From positions 5,270,001-5,334,000 of the forward strand of contig JAFFJZ010000020.1 in the NCBI GenBank assembly GCA_018340375.1: a stretch of DNA of 64,000 nt, written 5' to 3'. The DNA comes from Gonatopus flavifemur. Lineage: Eukaryota > Arthropoda > Insecta > Hymenoptera > Dryinidae. Shown piece after piece: positions 1 to 11,267 of the stretch (the first letter of the stretch is position 1; the number at the start of each line of letters is the position of its first letter). Made by a program: the position numbers and the translations under genes. Under the pieces are notes generated by a model. That model was not told where the DNA came from, did not search any database, and was given only the letters and a program-made list of their open reading frames with translations.

Positions 1-958
1 GTGTATTAACGCTATTGAATTCTCCACCGATGGCTTATCTCAAAATTCGACTGTTATCGTCAAAGATGAACGGTGTCTCGAGTATATCAGTACTTTTTCC
101 TCTCAGAAAAAGATGTGGATTTATAAGAAAAGTGTATGATATTTTCATTTCTTGCAATTTCAGAAACATCACATTTAATTTTCCAGTCCTGAAAACTCGA
201 TTTGGACGAAGGATTCTGTACGAGCATAGACAATCAAGATGGATACCGTTCAGAGATAGTTTTTTTGGAATTCATTCTTATCTCATGCACCGTAGATTCA
301 TAAACATTCTATCCAATATGACATAAAAATTACAGTGTCTCCAAAATAAATGTAACGAACAGATATCGGTGGAATGTGAGATGAATATTCACGATGTCTG
401 ATGATTTAATTTGATGATTCGAGCAAAAAATTTGAGGATCATAGGTTTCCAATAATTCAAAAACGTAGTTGGAAGAGGTGTAAATACATTTCGAGTATTC
501 TTATTTCTTAGAAAGAATAAAAAAAACCCAGCAGTCTTTTAAATTTGTTCAATGACATTTTACGATCGTACGTGGAGAGAATTTGTGAACAGAAAGAACG
601 AAGAAAATATTATCTGCGTGTGATGTATGCATGGATCATGAATATAATTCGCATATGCAGGCATTGAAACTCGTTGAAAGCGAAGAGTTTTATCATTAGA
701 AGAGCCAACGGTGAATACGGAGCCAGTTTAACTACATTTGTCAAGTCGACGTGCGTTTGGGAAACATTTTTCTTTCTTTATTGTATATAGTTTTCTTCGA
801 TATCCGTTTTTGATCAAAATCGAAAGTTTGTGGTCGGATTATACAGTTGAATTTTGAAACACTATATCAAGAATGTTAGACTCTAGTTGCACATTGTCTT
901 TAAAAAATCGTGAAAATTAGACGACTAATGATTGCCAATTGTCTATGGGTACTTGTTG
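1..958. other. unique AT-rich non-coding DNA
   Basis: No coding exon, RNA gene or repeat was recognised here. Short frames in this stretch show no domain or leader that I can support. Confidence 0.5.
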
Positions 959-1157
959 GTTGATGACAGGGTTGGAAAAAACCAGAATTTCTTACAAAAA
1001 ACCAGGTTGTTTGGGTTTCAACCTGCTTCTTTGGGTTCAAACATGGTTTTTCGGTGTTAAATTTACTTTTTCAATCTGAACAAGAAGTTTTTGATTTTCA
1101 AAGTTTTTGGGATTGTTTTTATAATCATAAGTGTCAATTCTCACTTGTGAACAAATT

Positions 1158-1341
1158 CACAGTAAAAAGTAAAACTTAAAGTGATCCCGAATATCAGCTT
1201 AAAAATGCAGCCAAAAGTAGCGCCTATTCCAACTGAAAGTAAGCAATGGAAAAGACTGAATTTCAGTTGGAATAGGCGCTACTTTTGGCTGCATTTTTAA
1301 GCTGATATTCGGGATCACTTTAAGTTTCACGTTTTACTGTG
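1158..1341. mobile_element. CACNG-group foldback element in the hAT fossil
   Basis: This is an almost perfect hairpin. Arms of about 80 bases (1158-1237 and 1260-1341) flank a loop of about 22 bases. The ends are CACAGTAAAA and TTTTACTGTG, with TT on both sides (1156-1157, 1342-1343). It has no coding capacity. High arm identity suggests a recent origin or gene conversion. Confidence 0.75.
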
Positions 1342-2118
1342 TTAGACCATTCACATACAAAACAGACAGTGTCTTATTGGAGTGAAATTCTCACTCCTGA
1401 TCTAAGGCTGGGAATTTAAAGGTATTTGGATATGTATTTTAAACGATTTATGTGGTGTAAATTAGTTTTATATTACTTTGAAAGACAGAAATTATAAAAA
1501 TCGGTATCACAATACTTCAAATTCCTCGAAAAGGAACAGTAAAAAAAATAGCCACCTTCAACTTTATTTAATTACATTAGTCCTTCATTTAATTAGATCC
1601 AATATTTGGAATATTCGAATAAAGCAGTTGATGGATAGATTAGAAGTAAAGGGAAAAATAGACGAGATTAAGGATATGGGAATAGGGGGAAGAAACAAGA
1701 AAAGGATGCTGTTGATGAAATTAGAAAGTATAGAGCAGAAAGGGAAGGTGATAAAGAGGAAGGGCAGTTAAGGTGCAGGGAGGAGAGATCAGAGGAAGAT
1801 TATCAATGGAAGGAGAGGAAGATGTTGAACAGGTTGAGAGAGATGGAGTTTAGATTAAGGAAACAGGGCAACAGAGTGTGGGCGGAATATGGGGGAATAT
1901 GGATTGATGCAAGGTGGTGGAAGTGGGACGAGAAAATAGAAAAACTGAGAAGTAGGGGTGAAATATATATGGAGAGGGAGCAAAGAATGGAGCGAAGATC
2001 AGGAGAGGTTTTTCAGTAAGAGGAGAGGGGGGAGGAAGGGAGAAAAAGGAAGGAGGTAAGGGGGAAGAAGGGGGAAAACCTCAAGAAGGTGGAAGAAGAA
2101 AGGGGAAAAGGATGAGGA

Positions 2119-2619
2119 ATAGCTTTTTGGAACGTAGCTGGATTAAGAGGAAAGGATGAAGATTTCCGGAAAGGGATAGAGAAATGGGATGTGGTAGAGT
2201 TAACAGATACATGGTTGGAGAGGAAGGGGTGGAAGCATCTGGAGAGACAGTAGCCCTCCCATTGCTCTGATTTTCCTGTTCTTTCTTTCAGTTCCCTGCA
2301 TCTCCCAATCATACCCTTTCGGCAAAAGGAAAGGGCTACTGAGAGATGGGGAAAGGAGGGAATAAAGGTGGAAGAAATCGAATGGAAAGACGAGGTAGGG
2401 ACCATTATATTGGTGTACTCGGATGGGAGTGTACAGGAGGGGATATAGTGGGTGAAAAAAGAGATTGGAGCGGAGGGATTGAGGGAGAGAATTATCATGG
2501 GAGGGGATTTCAATGCGAGGACAGGAAGAAAAGGAGGTGTGTTATGGGGATACGGTGAGGACACGGAGGAGAGAAGATCGAAGTATATGAAGATGAATGA
2601 GGGAGAGAAGTTTTACTGA
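2119..2619 (+). pseudogene. LINE AP-type endonuclease domain, broken
   Basis: From 2119 the frame reads FWNVAGLRGKDEDF and then EKWDVVELTDTWLERKGW, the start of an insect LINE endonuclease, which nicks target DNA to prime reverse transcription. From 2491 it reads IIMGGDFNARTGRKGG, which contains the conserved GDFN motif. The segment between is continuous only if 2249-2340 is flipped. Further frameshifts and stops (for example after KMNEGEKFY at about 2619) show it is dead. The clade (R1/I-like or another) cannot be fixed by eye. Confidence 0.8.
2249..2340 (-). other. 92-bp micro-inversion inside the LINE endonuclease
   Basis: The surrounding LINE is purine-rich on the plus strand, but this block is pyrimidine-rich. 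It is bounded by a 9-bp inverted repeat, AGTAGCCCT (2249-2257) and AGGGCTACT (2332-2340). On the minus strand it has one frame open throughout that contains LPKGYDWEMQGT and then RAMGG. This is the endonuclease segment expected between ERKGW and the following IKVEEIEW stretch. The simplest reading is inversion between the short repeats after insertion. Confidence 0.8.
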
Positions 2620-3361
2620 AATGCCTAGAGGAGAAGGGGTGGGGAATAATGGATGGAGTAATGAAGGGTGATGAAGCAGGGGAATTCGCGTATATAGGAG
2701 GAAAGTGTCAATCAGTAATGTATTATGTAATGGGTGATATAAAGGGGTGGGAGGAGACTGGGAAGATAGAGATAGGGTTAAGAGGGGACTCGGATCACTG
2801 CCGGTGATTATAGAATTGAAAAAGAGGGGGCAAGTTGGAGAGGGGGAGCATGGGTAGAGTAGAAAGATTGTATAGATTGGTCTGCTGAGGAAATCAGAGA
2901 GTATGGAGATGCATTGGAAGGATGTGGAGGAACGGAAAGGGTTTGGACAGAGGTTGAAAGGGAGCTGAAGGAGCAAGTAAGAGGGGTGATGAGGATTGAG
3001 GGGGTGAGATTGAGGAGAGGGAGAAGGAGGAATAAATGGTGAGACGTGGAGCGTAGGAGAAGGAAAAGAGAAGTTGAACGGGTCTTATGAAAATGGAGGA
3101 AAGGGGAGACAGAAATAGAAAAAGTATTGGAAAAAAAGAGGGAAGAAGGAGCAGGGAAGAGTTAGGATATGTGAAGAGATCAAAACCCCGAAGCGGGGGC
3201 ACAGGTGTGAGATTTAGTGAGGGAGGAAAAAGGAGGTGAAAAAGGAGTGCAGAAAGGAATAGCCATGGATGAATGAAAAGCGTATTTCATGGGACTCTTA
3301 GGGGGAGGGGGGGGGGGGTAGAGAATATGGTGACAGATGATGGGCGGGAGGAGCGAGAAAA

Positions 3362-4230
3362 GTAGAGGAAGTAAGAGAAGCCTTCGGCGAAGTTACGGAA
3401 GCGATAGGAAGGCTAAAAATGAAGAAAGCGACGGAATGGGATGGGATCCCGGGAGAGGCATGGATATATGAAGTGGGGAAGGTACATTGAGGGAAAGAAT
3501 TAGGAAAAGAATGGAAGTGATGAAGGTAGTATGGGGGATTGGGGAAAGGAAGTTTACGCATGATTGGAGGAGGATGTGGGTATGGGGTAGACTGGTAGGA
3601 ACAGTGTCAGAGTATGTGGCGGAGATATGGAGTTGGAAGAAAAAGATGGGAATGAAGGGAATGCTGGAAAAATATCTGAGATGGATGGTGGGCTGGATTG
3701 GAGGACACCAGGGTACATGGTGAGGGAAGAATGTAAAAGGGAGGAATTGAGGGTGGGTCTCAGAAGGGGAGCGATGAGATATGAGAAGGAATCAGAAAGG
3801 GGGAGAGCGGGAGAGATAGAGCAGAGGTGTTGGCTGGAGATTAAGGGGAACAAGGAAGGAGGTAGATGGGAAAAGAAGAGGAGAAGTTGTTTAGAAGAGG
3901 TCGGGTTGGGAGAGGAGGAAGTAGAAGAAGGCAGAAGAGAAGGATGGTTGGGGGGTGAGCTAGAACAGAGGGATAAGAAGGGTCAAGTGGAAGAAAGGAG
4001 GAACAAGATAAGGGAGTCGAGGTATAATAAATAGTACAAAGATGTAATAGTGCGAGACTCACCGGGATATATGAGGGATAGTGGGGGGTGGAATGGGGGA
4101 CAAGGATAGCGAGGTTTAGGTTGAGGAATGAGATGAGAGGAGGAAGATATTGGGAGGAGAGGGATTGAAAGCTACGTAGGGTTTGCGGGTGGGAAATAGA
4201 AGACTTGGACCATGTTTTGGAGAGGTGTGT
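3362..4230 (+). pseudogene. LINE reverse transcriptase remnant and C-terminal Cys/His motif
   Basis: At 3362-3490 the frame reads EAIGRLKMKKATEWDGIPGEAW, the usual start of a LINE RT domain (written here from two adjacent parts, EAIGRLKMKK and ATEWDGIPGEAW). After a deletion of the palm domain, 3610-3720 reads AEIWSWKKKM and then EKYLRW. A frameshift leads to DWRTPGYMVREECKREEL, typical of the thumb. Near the end, VCGWEIEDLDHVLERC is a degraded zinc-binding motif in which the first Cys is now Arg. No FADD box survives, so it cannot encode an active enzyme. Confidence 0.8.
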
Positions 4231-4584
4231 GGGAGGGGGGTAGCAGGGGTAGGGGACAGGGTCAGGGGAACACTGAGGGAAGACGGGAGTGGGGAGGGAT
4301 GGATGATGGATTTCGAGCTTAGAAGAGGAAGGGGGAGGAAAGGAAGGGAAGAGGTGTGAGTGGGAATGAGTGGAAGGACGGAAGAATGAGTGATATATAT
4401 TTATATATATATCTCTTGCGCAGGTAGAACGAGTGGAATAGGTATGGTTTGATAGTAAGAGGATAAGTTTTCAGGTTAAAGTAGGTTGAGAGGGGGAACG
4501 TGTTTGGGGGCGGTGCTCACAAACAATGTAAGTGAGCTCCGACGAAAAATAAATAAAATATCACAATATTTAGGGTATTCAATT

Positions 4585-5429
4585 CACCAAGATCATTGAC
4601 GAGCATAATACATTTGAAACCGAGCATGAAAAACTAAAACGCATCTGTAAAATAATGGAAAATCAGTCAATTAAATATTCAAAAGTCAGTGATGAGCATT
4701 TTTATTGAAAATTTTGTAAAGAAAAACCGATATCTTTTACGCTCTGTTGGCAGAGACTATCATCAATTATTTCGAACTCTATTCCAACTGTTCTGCTGGA
4801 TAAAATACAATCCCATAACATTTTCTTGAAGTCCTCTTAGTAATCTTGACACATTGTTACAGAATTCTACAATGATTTGAAAAAGCATTACATTCGATCG
4901 AAAAAGGAATCCGGAGAGAGTTAGATTCTTCGGACATCTGCAGGCTGTATACAATCTCTACGAGTATTATTTTGATCACTTTTGGTATTTCGGGTAAATC
5001 CTCTTCGAGGATCTGGAATTCTTTTCGAATTCTTTTAGAACCCTGGGCGCTATCTGGGTATATATTTGTATTTCTTGAGCCGAGCTGGCAATATTGAATC
5101 GTTGTTGTGGAGGGAAAGATTGTTACAATCGCTATCCCTTTCGTTATCATAAATGTCCATTTAGTCTTCACAACGATACATGTACTTCCATACTTTAAAA
5201 TGTTACAAAAACTCGACAGTATAATTATTAAAATAATGATTTTTTACCGTGAATTTCCATTTTCCACAGTGCAAAGTGATCCTCAAACTATCACCAATAT
5301 AGATCATGAAAGTTTTTTAGTAAAAAAAAAAGAAAAGAGAGTACATTGAAAGCATTGAATGGTGGAAAAAACCACGTTTGTTTTTTGTTTTGAGCAAAAA
5401 AACCACTTGTTTCCAACCAAACAACCCTG
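4585..5429 (-). repeat. right part of the hAT-like fossil, shared with 55912-56782
   Basis: This stretch aligns along most of its length with 55912-56782 (for example ACGCATCTGTAAAA near 4640 and 56020). On the minus strand both copies keep a related frame that includes EESNSLRI, FSIECNA and KCYGIVFY. This could be residual transposase coding, although I do not recognise a named domain. The present copy has several stops in that frame. Confidence 0.6.
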
Positions 5430-5553
5430 ATTGATGAACAATCAAGCCCAGAAAGTTAGTAAGATACATACAATTATTTCATTCGATCAACAAATAAGAT
5501 TTGCAATTAAAAAAAGTGAATCTTTACACAAACTTTGGAAGAGCCATTTCTTG

Positions 5554-5994
5554 ACTAAGAAAAATTATATATTCGGATTTTTTTGGACTAACCCACTTTT
5601 GTTTCAATCAACTAAATTTCTATTCGAATATGAGCCTACACTGAGAGAAAGGGTCTATTCAAATATTAGTCAGCTAGGAAATTTAGTTGTGCTAGCTAAA
5701 TTTCATTTGTCACAACTATCTTTTTTATTCCCATTGAATAAACCATTTTATTCATATTTCAGACAGCTAGCCTTTTATTCACCCCAGCTAGAGTCTAGCT
5801 AGCGTAAATCAAAATCTAGCTGCGGCAACTAACATCTAGTTATCCCAACTAGGTACCTTTCTCTCAGTGTACTATAGAATTTATTTCATCAAAATAAATT
5901 TGTATTCATTTCAAATGAAATTTACGTAGATCCAGTAAAAATGCAATGAAATGTCCAGTAGGTTCAATATTCAAGTGAACCATTTTTCCGGGTG
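5554..5994. mobile_element. degenerate element, relative of 20198-20828
   Basis: Read on the minus strand, the sequence from 5994 begins CACCCGGAAAAATGG and then shares GAACCTACTGGACATTTCATTG with the element at 20198 (CACCCAGAAAAATAG). The outer flanks no longer match. A later element (5639-5869) sits inside it. Confidence 0.5.
5639..5869. mobile_element. CACNG-group element, TA flanks
   Basis: The ends are CACTGAGAGAAAGG and CCTTTCTCTCAGTG, with TA at 5637-5638 and 5870-5871. The interior repeats CTAGCTA/TAGCTAG-type palindromes. No coding content. Confidence 0.75.
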
Positions 5995-8900
5995 TGTTGT
6001 TTTGAATTGTGAAGCAATGTTGAACAGTACTTTAGGCTTGTAGTAACAAAATATCATTACAGCGTTCTTCTGTGACGGGAAACTATGTTTTCTTCTTCAC
6101 AATCTTGTAGAATTAATTTATTTTTTCAAAGAAAAGTCGAGGAAATTCATCAAGGTCAATTGTTAGATCAAAATAAACGTTCGTTGAAAAGGCCCACCTG
6201 GGTAGTCTTGGGGATGCAGTAGAAAAAGAACATTAAATAAACTCTAGAACGGAAGATAACCATAAAAGAGTATTTTCTCAAGTGAACATTTGTGTTTATT
6301 TCAAATACACCACCATGTTCGACATAAACAAAAACTTCTTCTCCGCGTTTTTTTAGAATCTAGTTGAAATTTTTGTCCATCATATTCACACCATCTTCAG
6401 ATGTATCTTGGTAAAAATTGAAGATATCGAACACAGAGATCAATTCCAGATGAATACATAACAGATCAATGCTGAACTTCGGTTCATAATCTGAAGGGAA
6501 AGTTGTTTTTAACAACCATAACATTCCATCTCAATGTACTATCAAAAGATTCGAAACAATTCAACTCTATTCTACTCGTAATCCTGATTAACGAGACCAC
6601 GGCGTATAAGAGTGATGCCCCCACTCCGGTTCAGTCTTGGACCAACATGGGCAGGTCGGGGTCCATTGTTCATCTATACTCAAGGATATTTCATTCTTAC
6701 GACAAGATCATTTGAATTATTTCAATTGTTTAAAAAATTAACAACACTCGAAACAGGACAGCGAATACATTGAAACCACGATTACCATTGATTTGTTGAA
6801 AAATCGCGTATACACAGAGATGAGAGCGTACAACCTCCCGTTCCCTCCTTTTTTTCCACCTTTTCCTCCCTCTTTTTCTCGTCTGCTCTCCTTTTTTCCT
6901 TTGTCTTTTGTCTCTCCAAAGCGAGTAAGCCAACAAATGAAACGAAACTTCGAGGTGCGTGCAACGATGTTCCGCCTACTTTGCCAAAGGAATGGAAATC
7001 ACACAAGAGAATAGGTGAGCACGTTCAGAGATTCTTGCGAATCACCGTACATATTTATACATATATACATATACCCGGTCCTATAATAACGCGTGGCTGC
7101 GAAATACCTACCTTCTTCTCAGAATACGCACGGGTGGGGAATAGAAGGATTGGGGAAATGGCAAAAGGAGTCCTTCGATTAATGACGAATGGTTAACGAG
7201 CCATCCAAGAATCGTTATGAACGTATAGTAGTCTATCGTAATTATACTACTCTCGGTTGCACAGATATGGACGCTGCTCCGCGTTCCTCTAGGCGTTTCG
7301 TATGGATTGTGGTTGGAATTGTGGATATTGGATATATATTCAGCTTATCAGAGAAAGTTTACTTTCCAAGTTATCAGAGAAAGGAAAGCAAATTTCAAGG
7401 ATATGTATTTCATTATAATCATATAATACAATTGTACTTGAATTTCAATACTACTCTATCGAAGTTCTGCAACCTTCCTTTAGAAAATACACGCATTTTC
7501 TTATGTCATCCAAACGGTCGGGTTATAAAAAGCTATAAAAAAGACACGTACATTTCAAATCCAGAAGTGTATTGGGTAATTACATTTATTGTAGGCATCG
7601 AACGAAGAAGAACTTCACTAGCAGACTTGTCTTCATTGTATCCACAAGTCAATGGCCAATGAAGTTTGTTCTTCCCGTTTCTGCTTTTCATTCCTCAATA
7701 ATCAATCGCCAGACAGTCAATGAACTATTGTCGGCTGTACATTTTTTCCGATTTGATTTTACAGCGGTTGTTGCGGAGAATGGAAAATAGGGTCTTTTTG
7801 CTTGTTTTTTTTTGTTACTCTCATCGAACTAAGGAAGTTTCGACAGGTTGTTTCCATAGTTGAGAAAACAAATAGATGTTTTTATGACGACAGGGAATAG
7901 TGAATCGAAAACATTCAAGTGCACGTTCGAACGGCAGAGTGGGAAAATCATTTTCAAAAGTATCGATAAAAAATGTATATTATTCATTGTCTGCGAGGAT
8001 TTCGGGTTTCCCGTAATATGTTGATCTGGTTCACGTACGTGCGAGATTTATCCCCGACTCGTATTATTTCCACCGGGTTAAGTTGATGTTGAAATATAGA
8101 GGAGATAAAATTAGCTTCCTAAGTCTGTGCCTAGTGTAATCTGTTGTTTCCCTTCATGTTCTCGTTGATGTATTTTATGTATCCTTTTTTTTCAGACGAA
8201 TAAATGGATACAGTAGTGAAATGAACGGCGATGATTATAGTATTACTCACATTAATATCAAGCTTCAGAATTATTAATGAGCACGACAAATAATTTCATT
8301 ACGTGTTGACATTTCGTTAAAACAAGGATATTTCATAGCGTCGTTGGTACACATTACAACAACGTGGAAAATATTGATAAAAAGGTGCCCAATTACCTGT
8401 GTATTACACGATTTCGTATCCTAAAAAGTCTACGATTAATTAGCTCGGCGCATGAATGTTTTATCAGCGGAAGGTGAAATTGCACTTCTCAATTGAGAAA
8501 TAGGAAAAGTTTTTGATTCGATTTTTTCCTTCTTTCCAAGCCGAATCGACGGGTGCCATTGATATCGTGTTGTATTAACGTTCGGTGAACTCAAACTTAT
8601 GAATCGAGATAGGGATTATCACAAAGTAATCCCCCAACCATAAAGAAACATCATTTCACGGCAGTGAACGTGACGTCGAACAGTACACCGTTTGTATTGC
8701 CAGTATATATCGGACTTTTCCATATCTTACTTTATGTTGATATAGAATGTATTCGAATACTATCAAAAATATTCAACCCGCGTTATCGAAATGCGAGTCA
8801 AATGTGCTAGATAGATGATATAATTGACATTTAGAAATGTGCAAGCTTGTATAAGGAGAAATTGAAGAATTTATCGATATTTGGCAAACTAATTGCTCAT

Positions 8901-9190
8901 TTGGGGGAAAAAACAGTGTCAGTGATGATTATCAGGAACGTGGATTAAGCTTAAGTTTATTAGTCTCCCCTTAGTTGTTATTCTCCTCAAAATTCATGAC
9001 AATCCAAATGGGGTTGAACTCGGCAGCATGAAATTGGAATACAGAATTTGAATTTCATTGTAAATGAATCATGTGTGTTCAAATTTGTTTTATGGGCAAT
9101 AATGAAAAATTTTCCAAATTTCTAGAATCTCATCAATTTTCTCCTCCAAATAGTGGCAGCAAGGTTTTTGTGGGAGTATGAAATTTTCCG
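5995..9190. other. unique DNA, no supported gene
   Basis: No transposon ends were recognised in these 3.2 kb. A 157-codon frame at 7189-7662 has no recognisable domain and no convincing splice context. A pyrimidine tract lies at 6836-6905. A short GC-richer patch at about 6595-6665 stands out from its surroundings, but I cannot identify it. Confidence 0.4.
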
Positions 9191-9191
9191 C

Positions 9192-9379
9192 CACAAAAAT
9201 TACTCGATCCTCGCAACAAGGAACATCAACACACTGAACTTACAATGACATTTACTATGACCAGACAATAGGAGCCTAATCAAATTTACAATGTTTTACA
9301 GTAAATTCCGTTAGAAATTCAGTCTGTTCCTCGGCCGTAATAATCCCATAGTAAAATCAACTATAAATTTCTCTACGTG
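9192..9379. repeat. degenerate short element, sister of 48244-48445
   Basis: It shares CTGAACTTACAATG and CAGTCTGTTCCTCGGCC with 48244-48445 and has the same layout: two inverted halves around AATTTACAATG. The right end is ACGTG followed by TA. The left terminus is decayed. Confidence 0.65.
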
Positions 9380-9486
9380 TATCTATCACTGATGAAATAA
9401 TTTTCCTCAACGTGTTCAATGCTCAAACATTTACTTTATCAGGTTGAATATTAGCTGAAAAAATCGTTAAAGGCCTGAACATCTAA

Positions 9487-9636
9487 ATGCACAATTTCAT
9501 TTTGCAAATCTACGTGTTGTTTCTTATGCTATTATGCGCATTCGTCCCAATGCTCGTGGAGATATGTGGTGCAAGTTCGATCGTTACGTCTCCCCAGCAC
9601 AACCCGACGAGAAATTTATCCTTTGAACGTGGTCAG
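9487..9636 (+). CDS. candidate exon with a hydrophobic leader
   Basis: The frame opens with MHNFILQIYVLFLMLLCAF, a strong signal-peptide-like or membrane segment. Polar sequence follows, including HNPTRNLSFERGQ. A possible donor, CAG|GTTAAT, lies at 9636/9637 and would end the exon in phase 0. A possible acceptor (TTTACTTTATCAG) ends at about 9443, upstream of the ATG. Without the splice, the frame runs on through VNLELARVLTRI into the element at 9687. I recognise no family. Chance is a real alternative in AT-rich DNA. Confidence 0.22.
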
Positions 9637-9686
9637 GTTAATCTCGAACTTGCCAGAGTCCTGACAAGGATTGTAGCGCTTGGATA

Positions 9687-10049
9687 CACGGAGAAAATGC
9701 AGGTTGAAAATATAATAATCTGTGGTAAAAATTCAGGAATATTTCTTCAATTTGTAATAAAGATAAAACGGTCGAGATTTTTTCGGAATTTGATTTGAAA
9801 AACACTGAAAAATTATCAATACTTAACAAACAATATATAGAAAAGAATATGCAACTTTTGGGAAGTTCATATTCTTTTCTATTATTTGTTAAGTATTGAT
9901 AATTTTTCAGTGTTTTTCAAATCAAATTCCGGGTGAATGTCAAGCGTTTTATCTTTATTACCAATTTAAGAAATACTCTTAGATTCCAAGAAATAGTCTC
10001 AAATTTTTATTCAAGGTTACTATATTTTTGACATACATTTTTCTCCGTG
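9687..10049. mobile_element. CACNG-group element with long internal hairpin, TA flanks
   Basis: The ends are CACGGAGAAAATG and CATTTTTCTCCGTG variants, with TA at 9685-9686 and 10050-10051. The centre (about 9785-9935) is a near-perfect hairpin with arms of about 67 bases around a loop near CAACTTTTGGGAAGTT. The outer parts resemble 53366-53496, which lacks the long arms. Confidence 0.75.
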
Positions 10050-11063
10050 TACCGTCAGAAATTTGCTAGAAGAAGCTTGCTTAAATAATCAGTTGCAGTA
10101 TTGGAACACCGTTAGGATATAAATCGAATACAAAATTTAATGAGAAGTCATAAGATACATTGAAAATCAAGAAGGTTCACATTTTCATTCAATAAATGGA
10201 GCTCGTTTCGATGATTTACAGCCCATTTCGAATTTTAGGATAATTCACTCGTCGGTTAGCAAAGAATTATTGAAGAAATAAAATATCTCGTTGTGTTTGA
10301 AGCAGGCTTAACCGATTAATCAATATTGTTGTTTGAAAATGTCGTTTACTCTACGAAGATTTAAATGCTCAAATACATTTATCATCAATTCTCTTTGTAC
10401 ATGCTCAATACTTGGCTGTGTTTGATGATATATATATATATAATTATTCCAATTTAATTTGAAACACAGAGAAGATTATTGATTATAAAAATAAAAACGC
10501 TGCAAGGACAAGCTGTTTACTTCTTCAAAATAAACGACGTTTATGGACATTAATATGCATTAGCCGGCTAGATCCTTCTTACGCACGACAAGATATTTAA
10601 TCCCCTTCTTGAAATTCTATAAAATCAACGATCGATTCATCATCACATGCGAGCTTCGTTTATTATGAAAAAAATGTGAAATTTCTGATGTCAAGTGCAA
10701 AATCTAAAGTGCGTGATCTACATTCCGTCAGTTTCCCCAGGATTTGAGCAGTCTTAATCCGAAATATTGTTGAAGTTTGAATCGTTTATAGAAACAAAAC
10801 GAAAATTCAAATTCACAAGATCTCATGATTGATCGTTATTTATCTTCTTTAGTTGACTCTTTGGGACTGGAAAAATCATTCGCAGAATGTATCGCAAGGG
10901 TCTGGGTTTCAAACAGCTGAATATCTCGTTATTTGATTACTAATTCGTTCTAATAAACGATTCAAACTTCAGGAATATTAATCCGAATAAGTTCAGGGGA
11001 TAAAATGATGGTGGAATTGCTTTATAAGAATCGTTTGATAACATGGAATGTGTTCACAGTGTA
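10050..11063. other. unique DNA with one foldback element
   Basis: No gene was seen. A short AT run lies near 10427-10443, and the foldback element at 10771-10971 is listed separately. Confidence 0.4.
10771..10971. mobile_element. foldback element with TGAAGTTTGAATCG ends
   Basis: The ends are TGAAGTTTGAATCGTTTAT and ATAAACGATTCAAACTTCA. Other copies lie at 19479-19690 and 40437-40640, with a single arm at 30779-30800. It is about 200 bp and non-coding. It is a separate family from the CACNG group. Confidence 0.7.
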
Positions 11064-11065
11064 TA

Positions 11066-11265
11066 CACGGAAAAAAATAATTAGCTATTATTTCGATAGC
11101 TAAAAGTTAGTTACGGGAGCTATTTTTTAGCTGTCACAGCTACTCACTTAGCGGTGGCAGCAAAAAATGTAGCTACCGCAGCGAAAATTCCACAACTAAC
11201 TTATTTGGCGATCCAAATATCAACCGCAAAACCTGTACAGTTACAGCTACGATTTTCTACTTTGG
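11066..11265. mobile_element. truncated CACNG-group element of the AGCTA type
   Basis: It begins CACGGAAAAAAATAATTAGC after TA (11064-11065). The interior is built of TAGCTnnnAGCTA repeats, as in the elements at 29751, 31329 and 40125. No matching right terminus was found. It stops where the next element begins. Confidence 0.5.
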
Positions 11266-11267
11266 TA

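Larger units (their letters stand above)
1619..4563 (+). mobile_element. decayed non-LTR retrotransposon (LINE), plus strand
   Basis: This strongly purine-rich block interrupts the hAT fossil. The target copies are about 19 bp: 1600-1618 on the left and 4564-4582 on the right. Both read CAATATTT, then a variable core, then TATTC. The 3' end is A-rich (AAAAATAAATAAAATATCA). In order it shows a charged ORF1-like stretch (about 1619-2100), an endonuclease domain (2119-2619), the first part of a reverse transcriptase (3362-3490), an RT thumb region (from about 3610) and a Cys/His motif (4175-4230). The catalytic RT core is deleted. The empty site is shown by 55917-55985, which matches the left flank without the LINE. 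Confidence 0.85.
967..5429. mobile_element. hAT-like DNA transposon fossil carrying nested insertions
   Basis: The ends are CAGGGTTGG on the left and CAACCCTG on the right, with imperfect inverted repeats running on into the sequence (the right end reads inward as CAGGGTTGTTTGGTTGG). The flanks are GTTGATGA (959-966) and ATTGATGA (5430-5437), a 7 of 8 match of the 8-bp length expected for hAT. The element's own sequence is about 967-1157, 1342-1618 and 4583-5429. The rest is a foldback element (1158-1341) and a LINE (1619-4563). No intact transposase is visible. Part of the right side recurs at 55912-56782. Confidence 0.75.

Noticed and set aside
2013..4062. Long Pro/Ser/Leu-rich minus-strand frames (up to 183 codons)
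   Set aside because: They are the antisense of the purine-rich LINE, whose plus strand carries recognisable endonuclease and RT motifs.
7189..7662. 157-codon frame
   Set aside because: AT-rich, no domain, no leader, no splice support.
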